Positions 1-8,196 of a DNA stretch of 51,828 nucleotides are shown here, one piece after another. The position numbers were made by a program, and so were the translations under genes. The notes beneath the pieces were generated by a model that ran no database searches, had not been told where the DNA came from, and saw nothing but the letters and a program-made list of their open reading frames with translations. Origin of the DNA: Richelia sp. SL_2_1 (GTDB lineage: Bacteria > Cyanobacteriota > Cyanobacteriia > Cyanobacteriales > Nostocaceae); NCBI GenBank assembly GCA_012033205.1, contig JAAUSO010000028.1, positions 1 through 51,828 of the forward strand, read 5' to 3'. Position 1 is the stretch's first letter, and each line of letters opens with the position of its first letter.

Positions 1-5
1 TTGTA

Positions 6-96
6 GAGTTAGGAGTTAGGAGTTAGGAGTTAGGAGTTAGGAGTGAGGAGTTAGGAGTTAGGAGTTAGGAGTTAGGAGTGAGGAGTTAGGAGTTAG
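6..96. repeat. 7-bp tandem repeat array (STRR-like)
   Basis: About 13 head-to-tail copies of the heptamer GAGTTAG, two of them with GAGTGAG. Heptameric tandem repeats of this kind are known from heterocystous cyanobacteria. The same heptamer appears in the opposite orientation at 887-919, so ispD sits between inverted copies. The next 25 bases (ACCAATTACCCATTACCCAT) are another repeat of the same style that occurs elsewhere in the window. Confidence 0.9.
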
Positions 97-121
97 CTTA
101 TTGCCCATCACCAATTACCCA

Positions 122-805
122 TTACCCATTCCGACTTTTCAAAATAAATTCTGCGATCGCTAAATCTTGTGGAGTGGTAATTTTTAAATTAGTTTCTTCT
201 CCTTGGACTATGGATACTTCTAATCCACATTTTTCAAACAAAGCAGCATCATCGGTGACTTGCCAAGCTTTGCTGACGGCTTCTGTATGACATTGTGTTA
301 ATAACTTGACATCAAATCCTTGGGGTGTTTGTGCAGCCCATAATTGCCGTCGGTCGGGTGTTGATTGAACTATGTTATTATCGTTGACAATTTTAATCGT
401 GTCTTTTACTGGAACTGCGGCAATCAAACCGTCAGTATGAAGAAGAGTTTCGGCACACGAATCAAATAAATTTGGCGTGGCAAGGCATCTTGCTCCATCG
501 TGAATTAATACTTGTGAGGCAGAAGATGGCAATGCCCTCAAGCCATTGTAAACGGATTCTTGACGAGTAGAACCACCTTTAATTAATTCTACTGGTTTAT
601 TCAATTTCAACTGACCGATAATTTCCTCAAAGTCTTGCCAGTCATCTGGTTGAGAAATTATGCCAATCCAATTGATAGAATTGGCTGCTGTAGCTGCTTG
701 GATAGTCCAGCTAATTACCGATTGTCCCAACAAATTTAACAGAAGTTTATTCCGATTACTATTCATTCTTCTACCGCTTCCGGCTGCGGGAATTAATAAA
801 TACAC
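122..805 (-). CDS. ispD: 2-C-methyl-D-erythritol 4-phosphate cytidylyltransferase
   Basis: IspD joins CTP and 2-C-methyl-D-erythritol 4-phosphate to make CDP-ME in the MEP pathway, which supplies isoprenoids for carotenoids, phytol and quinones. The 227-aa protein has the usual family length. It opens with the nucleotide-binding loop IPAAGSGRRM followed by NRNK, and has VLIHDGARC near residue 100, AAVPVKDTIK near 130, and the C-terminal TDDAALFEKCG and NLKITTPQDLAIAE segments typical of the family. The start is a GTG preceded by GAGGAA at a good distance; no upstream ATG fits better. The gene is alone on its strand, bounded by heptamer repeats on both sides, and its neighbour GT9 is transcribed away from it. 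Function is assigned by motif recognition and is secure. Confidence 0.95.
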   Translation of the reverse strand: MYLLIPAAGSGRRMNSNRNKLLLNLLGQSVISWTIQAATAANSINWIGIISQPDDWQDFEEIIGQLKLNKPVELIKGGSTRQESVYNGLRALPSSASQVLIHDGARCLATPNLFDSCAETLLHTDGLIAAVPVKDTIKIVNDNNIVQSTPDRRQLWAAQTPQGFDVKLLTQCHTEAVSKAWQVTDDAALFEKCGLEVSIVQGEETNLKITTPQDLAIAEFILKSRNG

Positions 806-886
806 TTTGATAGTTCCTCGATTTCAATCAATAATATTTTTTGAAGCCGTGTCGGAGAAGGAAAAGGTAGATGAGGAAGATGCAAA

Positions 887-919
887 ACTCCCAACTCCTA
901 ACTCCTAACTCCTAACTCC
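887..919. repeat. inverted copy of the GAGTTAG heptamer array
   Basis: Four copies of CTCCTAA/CTCCCAA, the reverse complement of the heptamer at 6-96. A fragment related to the GTAGAGACG palindromic repeat family follows directly (926-955). Confidence 0.8.
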
Positions 920-1031
920 GGTACAGACGTAGCAATACGCCCCGTCTCTACAACTCCTAACTTTTCTTGAATTGCGAATTGTCCCCCTATCTTCCCCTAA
1001 AATAAATACCCAGTAAGCGTAAATAAATAAT

Positions 1032-1973
1032 ATGCGAATAGTAGCCCTTGTCCCTGGTGGAATAGGTGAACAAATTCTATTTTTTCCGACTCTAGACAAT
1101 CTCAAGCGGAAGTATAATACATCCCGTATTGATGTGGTGTGTGAACCTTCCTCAAAGGCTACTTACCGAATAAGTAAGTCCGTAGACGAAGTTCTAGCCT
1201 TTGATTTTAAAGATCGTAATAGTATGGCTGATTGGGGTAACTTAATTGGTACAATTCGCGATCGTGAATATGATATCGCGATTACCCCATCCCAAAGCTG
1301 GTTTACTGGTTTAATGCTTTGGTTAACTGGTATCAGCACGCGGGTTGGTTTCAAGGGAAATAGTTCTTTATTTTTTAATCGTGTAGTAACCCAAAACACG
1401 CAGCAGTATGTGGCTTATATGTACCACGATTTGCTCCAAGGGTTGGGGATTAGTTCTCATTATCCCGAACTAGCAATCAATGTACCAAAACCAGATATTG
1501 AATGGGCAACTTCCGAACAATTGCGTTTAGAAGTTAAAGATACTGGCTATATTTTGGTTTGCGATGGTTCAGTTAATACTGATACTTCCTATCCCGCCAA
1601 ACAATGGCTATCTGTGATTCAAGATTTTAAACAAAAGCAACCAGATATGCCGATAGTGGTTTTTTCGCAACTGGATAATCAAGATTTACTCAGTACTCTC
1701 AAAGCAGCTATACCAGATATTAAAGAAATTTTCCCCGATAATATTGGTAAACTCGCAGCGGCAATCGCCGGGGCTAATTTAATGTTATGTACTGATAGTG
1801 CGCCGATGCAACTTGCTGTGTTTTTAGAAACTTACACTATTGCTTTATTCGGCTCAACTGAACCCATGAAGTCATTGCCTCAAAGCGATAAATTTGTTGC
1901 AATTAAATCAGATACCGGCATCATCGGGGATATCCAACCAGCAACCATTTTAGAAAAAATTTGGCAAGGTTAA
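1032..1973 (+). CDS. glycosyltransferase family 9 (heptosyltransferase-like)
   Basis: The 313-aa protein resembles ADP-heptose:LPS heptosyltransferases (GT9), GT-B enzymes that transfer a sugar to surface polysaccharide at the cytoplasmic side of the inner membrane. Visible hallmarks are the N-terminal VALVPGGIGEQILFFPTL loop, where the G-GxGD-type motif holds E instead of D, a central ILVCDGSVNTDTSYPAKQW region for nucleotide sugar, and the C-terminal CTDSAPMQLAVFLETYTIALFG segment in which the donor is bound. Cyanobacteria generally lack classical heptose-containing LPS cores, so the true donor and acceptor cannot be named. The gene is monocistronic; the region upstream is repeat-rich and I see no clear operator. 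Confidence 0.85.
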   Translation: MRIVALVPGGIGEQILFFPTLDNLKRKYNTSRIDVVCEPSSKATYRISKSVDEVLAFDFKDRNSMADWGNLIGTIRDREYDIAITPSQSWFTGLMLWLTGISTRVGFKGNSSLFFNRVVTQNTQQYVAYMYHDLLQGLGISSHYPELAINVPKPDIEWATSEQLRLEVKDTGYILVCDGSVNTDTSYPAKQWLSVIQDFKQKQPDMPIVVFSQLDNQDLLSTLKAAIPDIKEIFPDNIGKLAAAIAGANLMLCTDSAPMQLAVFLETYTIALFGSTEPMKSLPQSDKFVAIKSDTGIIGDIQPATILEKIWQG

Positions 1974-2247
1974 GGAGTTTTCCGATTCAGAAAAAGCTCA
2001 GAAAGGAAAGTTACGTGTAACCATTGAAACAATGAATCTAAATTAATGTAAGTACTTAAAACTTTTTTGGTTGAGATATCGAAAAACCTCTCCGATTGGG
2101 GGCATTCTGCCGCCCCCAAACCTCCTACACTTATGTTGATTCGTTTAAATTTCAATTCTCAAATATTTTCTTAACTGAAGTGTACTGGAGTATAAACAAA
2201 TATAAACAAAAATACCTGGTGTGATTTTTTTATCTATTTTTACAAGG

Positions 2248-2283
2248 AAGAAGTCGGGTTTCTCGAACAAACCCGACTTCTCT
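2248..2283. repeat. GAAGTCGGGTTT palindromic hairpin, copy 1
   Basis: GAAGTCGGGTTT and AAACCCGACTTC face each other across a 7-9 base loop. Longer-looped copies lie at 16631-16695, 16715-16781 and 21879-21942, and a degenerate one at 22004-22036. All are intergenic, mostly just after genes. Confidence 0.85.
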
Positions 2284-2306
2284 GTTTTAACGAGTTTTAA
2301 CGAAAT

Positions 2307-2435
2307 TTAAGTAGTTAGGCTTGCATTATTTACATGATTACTCGTCAGTTATATAAGCCCTGACTCTTCGCTCTTCGCTCTTCCCTCTTCCCTGCCCCCA
2401 ACGAAATATTTAATTTATTTTGCACAAGTATTTAT
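2307..2435. mobile_element. MITE-like element, copy A
   Basis: This about 125-bp block matches 26282-26402. Shared parts are ATTACTCGT(C/G)AGTTATATAA, then a CTCTTCCC-type pyrimidine tract, then AACGAAAT(A/G)TTTAATT followed by TATTTTGCAC(A/G)AGTA. The ends are imperfect inverted repeats (AAGTASTTAxGCxx... against AAATACTTGTGCAAAATAAA). It carries no open frame, so any movement would depend on a transposase supplied elsewhere. Called from the two copies only. Confidence 0.65.
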
Positions 2436-3342
2436 TTTTTATATTGTTATCAAAAAATATTATTTTTGTGATTTCCAATACAAATTAGCTGAGTAAAATA
2501 ATCAAGTTATTTATTTGTGAATAAAGTGTTTTCGCGGAGTTTGTTAGCAAAGATTATTCTCTGCAAAGCATAATTAATTTTTTGTTATCGGTAGGTTAAT
2601 CATTAATTAAAATCTATACAATAATTTACGTTTTAAAATTATAAAATTATGTTTTAATAAATATCTATCAAAAAAAGGTTTGTATTTAAGAATACAACAA
2701 AGATACTTTTTGATAAACCGATTAGTTCAAGTAACTAAACTTTTTATAAGCAGTTTAATCACAATCAAATCAGCGGGATCAAACAACTAAATGTATAAAA
2801 TATAAATTTTAATAAATTGACTTTATGCTTTACCAGGCAAGGGATACAGACTTTCAGGGGGTTAAACCCCTCAACAAAAAAATCGAAGTATCTATTAAGC
2901 TATAAAGCCTAGTTCAAAGTTTATCTGTTAATTAAGTTTGTTTACTTAAAAACAAAACTTTGTTTTAGATAGATCCTAAATGTTAAACAGAATACATTTG
3001 ATTAAATAATTTAGTACAAGTAACAAAATGTTGTGTTTAAGAGATGAATTTATTTCTCGGCTGTAAACCGCGTGCTACTTAAGTTAATCCGCTGTTGAGA
3101 AAAAAATAGATTTTTTTTGGTCAGAATGTTAGTTCGATTTCATTTTGGGGAATGATAAATCAGAAGTTAAAAAAAATGGCGTGCGGGGAGCCTAGAAGCC
3201 AAAAGTTATCAGCAGTAGTGTAAGTAACTCGCTACCAAGCAGATGATTTGGTTGTCAAAGTTGGTGATAGTGGAGAAAACTTAATTAACTTAATGTATCT
3301 CTACTATCAAAGCTAGTTTGTCATTTTTTTTATTGAATCACT

Positions 3343-3360
3343 AAAAGCCTTTTGGCTTTT
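3343..3360. repeat. AAAAGCC-TTTT-GGCTTTT hairpin
   Basis: A perfect 7-bp stem with a TTTT loop and flanking T-rich sequence. It could act as a weak terminator for an unseen transcript from the gene-free stretch, or be part of a dispersed repeat; a similar CAAAAGCCTTTTGGGCTT occurs inside the small gene at 35573-35791. Confidence 0.5.
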
Positions 3361-3490
3361 GAAGTTAACAGTTAGTTTGAAGTTTTGTAACCTTTATTGG
3401 TCAACATCTATTAAGGAGTTGATTCAGACAGTTTATTGTTAGTAATCAATGGCAAATCAATTTACATATTTGAATGTAAACAAGGCAATT

Positions 3491-3541
3491 GATACAAACA
3501 TTATTCTTTATGAAATGATACAAACATTATTCCTTGTGAAA
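3491..3541. repeat. two 27-bp direct repeats upstream of the 3655 gene
   Basis: GATACAAACATTATTCTTTA and GATACAAACATTATTCCTTG follow one another with a 27-bp period, about 115-165 bp ahead of the ATG at 3655. Paired direct repeats here could be a regulator-binding site for that gene; this is inference. Confidence 0.6.
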
Positions 3542-3654
3542 GATGTACGAATGAAGGAAAAGCGATAAATTCTTTTTGCATGAACTTCTATCTAGCTGTT
3601 AAGTGGGTGAAATCACCGCATTGAAATGATTAAGTAAATACAAGGAAAGAAACA

Positions 3655-4419
3655 ATGGCGATTCGGTTGCATAGTTTAGTTATTACTAAAAAACGTTATA
3701 TCCAAGTAGAGACTCAACTTCATCATCTCACAGGCATTTATAGAAAAATCATGCTTTCTTGCCAGAACATACCTTTATGGCAATTTTCCGATACAGAAAG
3801 TGCATATTTTGAAAGTGAAGAAGATGGAACGATTACTTTTTATCAATCTGTGAGTACAGATACAGCAAGTGCTGGGATTTGGACTTATATGATGTATGAA
3901 TGTCCCGAAGGTGGAGAATGTGTATTTACAGACTCATCTTTGAGTACAAGCATTCAACCTTTAAAAGAATTATTTGCCGGTAAAAAATTGGAGAAATCCG
4001 CTGTAGATATTTATGAATATTTACAATATAAATATAATGATCATGATTATTTAGATATTGAAATTCCGTCGAGTTGGAATAAATTAGTTGGAATCAAAAT
4101 AGCCGATATGCTATTGGAAGAATATAAAGCATTTAAATCGACATCTATTTTTGCAGAAGGTGTAGGAAAACGGTACACGCAAATAATTTTAGATGAATTT
4201 ATCAAAGCTGGTGAGGAAGTTATCCAAAACGGCAAGAGATTAGAAGATTTTGAATCAGCCCAATACGATATTTTAAATAAAATTTATATTGATGATATGG
4301 CTAAATCGATTGTTGAATATAACGACTATCGCATTTGGCAAGCAGCTTTACCAAGTAAATCCAAAGCTGTTGAGTATGCTTTTAATACTGCATTAAGTTT
4401 GATATCTCGTATTCAGTAA
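3655..4419 (+). CDS. hypothetical protein, unrecognised
   Basis: I do not recognise this 254-aa protein. The ATG is preceded by AAGGAAAG, a good ribosome-binding site. No signal peptide or membrane segment is visible. The N-terminal 30 residues are basic, the middle is acidic and aromatic (repeated YxxYE and YNDHDY), and the C-terminal 100 residues look helical, ending NTALSLISRIQ. A CPEGGEC segment near residue 83 gives two cysteines that could bind metal or form a disulfide. It stands alone after 1.7 kb of gene-free DNA and faces the CRR6-like gene tail to tail across a strong 75-bp hairpin. Codon use is more AT-rich than its neighbours, which may mean it is an accessory gene. Confidence 0.7.
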   Translation: MAIRLHSLVITKKRYIQVETQLHHLTGIYRKIMLSCQNIPLWQFSDTESAYFESEEDGTITFYQSVSTDTASAGIWTYMMYECPEGGECVFTDSSLSTSIQPLKELFAGKKLEKSAVDIYEYLQYKYNDHDYLDIEIPSSWNKLVGIKIADMLLEEYKAFKSTSIFAEGVGKRYTQIILDEFIKAGEEVIQNGKRLEDFESAQYDILNKIYIDDMAKSIVEYNDYRIWQAALPSKSKAVEYAFNTALSLISRIQ

Positions 4420-4443
4420 ACAGTAACTGCATTTAGTCACATT

Positions 4444-4518
4444 ACTGAGCGTAAGCATTTGCTTTGTTTGAGGGTAGGCTTTGTGTTACGTTTACCCTAG
4501 CTTAACCTTACGCTCAGT
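4444..4518. terminator. 75-bp hairpin between convergent genes
   Basis: ACTGAGCGTAAG and CTTACGCTCAGT form a perfect 12-bp outer stem, with an inner pair GGGTA/TACCC. It lies between the ends of the 3655 (+) and 4540 (-) genes, so a two-way terminator is the simplest reading. There is no long T-run, so it may instead be a dispersed palindromic repeat that protects mRNA ends. Confidence 0.6.
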
Positions 4519-4539
4519 ATCTGGGAAATTGCAATTGAT

Positions 4540-5013
4540 TTAGAGCATTTCAAATAGCTCATCATCTAAGTCATAGCCGAGCAACTTAGCCATTGACTTG
4601 ATTCGAGATTGACTAGGAATATTTTGTTGTTCGAGCCAATCTTTCAAGACAAAGGTTTTGTGCATGATAAAAATTTCTAAAGCTTCGGGATTGTATTGAA
4701 TACCTTCTTTGGAGTTAAACTGATGTGGAACCAATAGGGCAGCATAACGGGCAAATTCTCCCGATTGCCAATCTAGTAAAAATGGTAGCCACGGGTATTT
4801 AGCATCCAAACGGATAAACCATAGTCGCACTTCGGCAATTTCTGAAAGTTCCCGTGGATCTCCTGCTTCTAAATCGTACTGAATATCAAAGCGTAACTGT
4901 TGTTCGCTCGATGCAATATTATCATGAGCAAGGATTTTTTCGATTACTGTTGTCGCAGGGGACAAATCCAAGCTGTTGATAGAGTTACTCGAAAGTGTAA
5001 TAGTTAAAGTCAT
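4540..5013 (-). CDS. CRR6-like NDH-1 (NdhI) maturation factor, DUF1817
   Basis: The 157-aa soluble protein carries the strongly conserved core WFIRLDAKYPWLPFLLDW, then GEFARYAALLVPHQF, EGIQYNPEALEIF and MHKTFVLKDWL, which I recognise as the CRR6/DUF1817 family of cyanobacteria and chloroplasts. CRR6 (Slr1097 in Synechocystis) is needed to build the hydrophilic arm of the photosynthetic NDH-1 complex by helping NdhI mature. The gene is monocistronic and ends 22 bases from the 75-bp hairpin. Family membership is from memory of the motifs and fairly sure; function rests on the homologues. Confidence 0.8.
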   Translation of the reverse strand: MTLTITLSSNSINSLDLSPATTVIEKILAHDNIASSEQQLRFDIQYDLEAGDPRELSEIAEVRLWFIRLDAKYPWLPFLLDWQSGEFARYAALLVPHQFNSKEGIQYNPEALEIFIMHKTFVLKDWLEQQNIPSQSRIKSMAKLLGYDLDDELFEML

Positions 5014-5131
5014 TAATTAGAATTTTGGATTTTAGATTTTAGATTTTAGATTATGTCCTTGCGGACACGCTACGAATCATGGATTTTGGATTAATTTGGG
5101 ATAAATAATTATACATATAAATAATAATGTA

Positions 5132-5154
5132 GAGACGTTGCACTGCAACGTCTC
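5132..5154. repeat. GAGACGTTGCA palindrome
   Basis: GAGACGTTGCA and TGCAACGTCTC form an 11-bp perfect palindrome with a one-base centre. Degenerate relatives lie at 926-955, 8664-8690 and 11346-11368, and one is embedded in the gene at 35573-35791. Just upstream (5030-5100) are ATTTTAGATTTTAG repeats and a GTCCTTGCGGACACGCTACG palindrome. Confidence 0.8.
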
Positions 5155-5220
5155 CCCGTAATTCAATTGATATTGATAATTCGCTCGAATGTATTCTTTG
5201 GAGGCATCTACCTCCTCAAA

Positions 5221-7452
5221 CTAACTCAACCATTTATGGTATAAAGCGTTATCACCACCGACAGCAAAGATATCAATACGATTTTGTCCCCAAGCTAGAG
5301 CCGCAGGAGCCGAAATTGATGCACCACCAAGGTTTTGCCATTCGCTTGTAGTAGCGCGATCGCAAGTTTTACGGTGTATTGCGTTATCCGTACCAACAGT
5401 AAATATATTGATAGTATTAGTGTTTACAGTTACTGCGGGAGAGTATAACCATAGACCACCTAAACTTTCCCAATTATTGCTCCAAGATGTACCATTCCAA
5501 GATTTACGGTATATAGCATGATCGCAACCTCGAATAAATACATCAATGGAGTTTTCTTGTAAAGAAACTGCTGCTGGAGTACCCAAACTGATACCACCCA
5601 AAGAAAGCCATTCACTCCAAGATTCACCGTTCCAGAATTTGTGCCAAACAGCATTATCGGCGGCAACGCTAAATACATCAAGTCGGTTACTACCCCAACT
5701 AGTAGCTGTGACTCCGTGCTTGCATAAACCTCCTAAATTTTCCCATTCGCTCCAAGTTTTACCATTCCAACATTTACGCTGCAATGTACGTTCTTGAGAG
5801 ATGATAAATAGATCGATATTTTGTTGGTTGCGGGATAACACCGCAGGAGTTCCCAAACTAAACCCGTCTAGCTTCTCCCATTCACCGGGATTTTTATCTT
5901 GGTGCCAAGATTTACGATAAATCGCACTGTCTCCACCGACAATAAAGGCATCAAGATGATTTTCCTCAGCAGAGACAACCGCAGGTGCATAAAAGCTGTT
6001 ACCTCCCCAGCTTTCCCATTCGTGCCATTTTGGCTGTTGAGGTAATAGTTGGTCAAAAGCGGCTTTTGCTTGAATAATTCCAGCACCGGAATGATGATCA
6101 AAACCGGGTTCACCAATGTTTTTCGCGGTACTTTTGAGCAGTTCTTTAGCTTCTTGTTGATTTAAGTCAGATTTAGCTTGTTTGAGTAATGCTACTACCC
6201 CAGCAGCAATCGGACAAGCCGCTGAGGTGCCGTTATCGCTAGCAAAGTAACCTTTAAAATGACTCACTGAGCAAAAATCTGGTTTATTGGGGTCTAAAGA
6301 TGCAGGTCCTTGACTACTATAACCAATAAACTGTTCTTCTTTATTGACTGCACCAACCGTCATCACTAAAGGATGTCCGTTTGCACCCCAAATGCTTTTA
6401 CCTGAGCCAGTATCGGTACCGCATCTTTGGGAGGGGCAGCTACCTCCACAGTTGCCTGCTGCGAATAAAACTAAAATACCTAGCTCAATCGCTTCTACAA
6501 CTTTACGAGTGAAAGGATGTTCGGGATTGTTTGCATAAAATTCATCCCAATTTTCTTGGTAAATTCCCCAACTGTTGGTGAGAATCTGGGGTGTACCGTC
6601 GGTTTGATACTGTTTAATTGCCCAATCGAATACTTTTAAAGCGTTGGATATGGCATCACCGCCGGAAATTCGGCAATCGTAGAGTTTGGCTGCGGGTGCC
6701 ATTCCTAATACATCGGTAGCGGACATATTACCGTGTTCACCCCATTCTTTGGCGGTAGTTCCCCAGTCGGATGCGGGACCACCAATCACATTTTTGACAC
6801 GAAGAATGGTTTCTGATGGACCAATATCACGACCTTCAGCAGTTATTCCACCATCAACAACACCAACAACGATACCTTCTCCTTTGAAGCCAGCTGCCCA
6901 AATTTGGTCGGCTCCAAAATATTTGGCGACATCGGCTATGGTTCCCTTGGCTGTTGTCGGAGAGCAATCACAGGTACCAATCGGACAATTTTGCGCCCCA
7001 TCCATAGGTACGACTAAATCTCTGTTTTTTTCTAATAAGGCAATATCAAAGGGTGCAATGGGGGTATCTTTGTAAACTTTGATGACGTTAGCTTGTGATT
7101 CTAATTGCTGAATATCGTTTTCTTCTATTATTCCCCGCACAATAACCGTTTCTTCGTTATTAGCTCGCAAGGTAGATAGTTGTTCGCTACTGGAATTAAC
7201 TGTTATCGGTTCGTAGCTGGTATCAAATCTGAAACTACTGACATTGATTTGTGCAGCCGTCCGAGATGCTGCTAATACACCTTGATTACTGGGAACGCGC
7301 AGTTCTACCAACACTTTCTGCATATGTCCGTAAGCAGATGCCGCATCCATGGCGCTACTAGGCATTTCACGAGGTGCAGATGGGGAGTTCATATCCAAGG
7401 AAGGCATTGTGCGCCCAGAATTATTAAAACCATTATTGAGATTACTTTGCAT
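5221..7452 (-). CDS. subtilisin-like (S8) serine peptidase with C-terminal beta-propeller
   Basis: The protein is about 743 aa. A 150-residue N-terminal region looks like an inhibitor/propeptide. The S8 catalytic domain follows, with the triad visible as Asp in VGVVDGG (about residue 200), His in WGEHGN (about 240) and Ser in DNGTSAACP (about 410), plus the oxyanion Asn in FAAGN. A cysteine-rich NCPIGTCDCSP segment precedes it, and a GGSCPSQRCG loop follows the oxyanion Asn. From about residue 475 six repeats of about 45 aa (consensus W-x-W-x-x-LGG ... VFxxGxDxAIxxK) resemble DUF346/PLL-type sugar-binding propellers. I see no signal peptide; the start MQSNLNNGFNNSG is polar. ATG at 7452 follows AGGGTG and is preferred to a GTG nine bases earlier. 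Substrate unknown; likely an external or self-processing protease. Confidence 0.85.
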   Translation of the reverse strand: MQSNLNNGFNNSGRTMPSLDMNSPSAPREMPSSAMDAASAYGHMQKVLVELRVPSNQGVLAASRTAAQINVSSFRFDTSYEPITVNSSSEQLSTLRANNEETVIVRGIIEENDIQQLESQANVIKVYKDTPIAPFDIALLEKNRDLVVPMDGAQNCPIGTCDCSPTTAKGTIADVAKYFGADQIWAAGFKGEGIVVGVVDGGITAEGRDIGPSETILRVKNVIGGPASDWGTTAKEWGEHGNMSATDVLGMAPAAKLYDCRISGGDAISNALKVFDWAIKQYQTDGTPQILTNSWGIYQENWDEFYANNPEHPFTRKVVEAIELGILVLFAAGNCGGSCPSQRCGTDTGSGKSIWGANGHPLVMTVGAVNKEEQFIGYSSQGPASLDPNKPDFCSVSHFKGYFASDNGTSAACPIAAGVVALLKQAKSDLNQQEAKELLKSTAKNIGEPGFDHHSGAGIIQAKAAFDQLLPQQPKWHEWESWGGNSFYAPAVVSAEENHLDAFIVGGDSAIYRKSWHQDKNPGEWEKLDGFSLGTPAVLSRNQQNIDLFIISQERTLQRKCWNGKTWSEWENLGGLCKHGVTATSWGSNRLDVFSVAADNAVWHKFWNGESWSEWLSLGGISLGTPAAVSLQENSIDVFIRGCDHAIYRKSWNGTSWSNNWESLGGLWLYSPAVTVNTNTINIFTVGTDNAIHRKTCDRATTSEWQNLGGASISAPAALAWGQNRIDIFAVGGDNALYHKWLS

Positions 7453-8196
7453 TTTTATCACCCTGTTAAATACTGAATAGTGGAAATTACGGTTATTTGC
7501 TTGTTGAATAACTCAGCAAATACCGTTGAGTAGATGTGCTTATTTACTGGGAAATTAGCTATAAACCTAATCTCCAGCTTGAGTCTGGGAACTAGAAACT
7601 ACAAGTATTATTTACTTATTATTTACTGCTTGTATTTTCCGAGCTTGTTTACAGACATTATGTAAATACACCAGCCTAGATGAGAATAAGTAGATGTACT
7701 GAAAAAACCAATATCGGGCTTTAAACCTCAGTAGAAACCACAGTTATTTTCGTTTTGAAGGGCAAAATAAAAGCCTGTCGCGGATAAAATTAAATATAAA
7801 TTGAATATGTCTAATTATTTACACCCAGTGGCAATCAAAGCAAAAGCAAATAAAAATACTAGTTCAGTATGATTACTGTAAATACTCAAGCAATCAACTA
7901 CAAATAACTAAAAGGTAGCGCTAGTTAAACAAACGACATAAGTTATCTTTGTGTAATACTGAATCTACTGTGAAGTAGACGTTTACAATAAATTTAAGCT
8001 AAAGTGGTAATGAGTTTATTTTAGATTAATTGTTGACAAATTAGACTTTAGCAAGCCTTGAAAAGTTCATCTGATGATTCCGCGTCTTTGTAGATGCAGA
8101 AAAAAGGGGAAACACCAAAAAAGATTGTGTGTATGATTACTTTAATTTTTGTATCTACGAAATAAAAAAGAAACTTTCATATTTAAAAATACAAAT
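7453..8196. other. gene-free stretch upstream of the Fur-family gene
   Basis: About 740 bp between divergent genes, with no gene seen. It must hold promoters for the protease (-) and the Fur-like gene (+). The 20-mer AGTTATCTTTGTGTAATACT at 7941-7960 is nearly repeated at 21087-21106 ahead of another + strand gene. Confidence 0.6.

Larger units (their letters stand above)
1974..3654. other. 1.7-kb gene-free stretch
   Basis: I see no convincing gene on either strand. It is very AT-rich and holds a GAAGTCGGGTTT hairpin (2248-2283), a MITE-like element (2307-2435), a short palindrome AGGGGGTTAAACCCCT (around 2858), a long-looped inverted repeat GATAGTGGAGA/TCTCTACTATC (3265-3309), an AAAAGCC-TTTT-GGCTTTT hairpin (3343-3360) and a 27-bp direct repeat (3491-3541). 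A 61-codon open frame on the minus strand at 1970-2155 has no family resemblance and is not called. Confidence 0.7.

Noticed and set aside
6-96. Possible CRISPR array
   Set aside because: The 7-bp units are contiguous with no spacers; the same applies to the other tandem arrays at 8806, 15766, 19514 and 22494.
1970-2155. 61-codon open frame on the minus strand after the glycosyltransferase gene
   Set aside because: No start signal or family resemblance; it overlaps the end of a real gene.
5221-7452. Cyanobactin-type (PatA/PatG) protease
   Set aside because: No precursor peptide, heterocyclase or PatG-like domain is nearby, and the C-terminal propeller does not fit.
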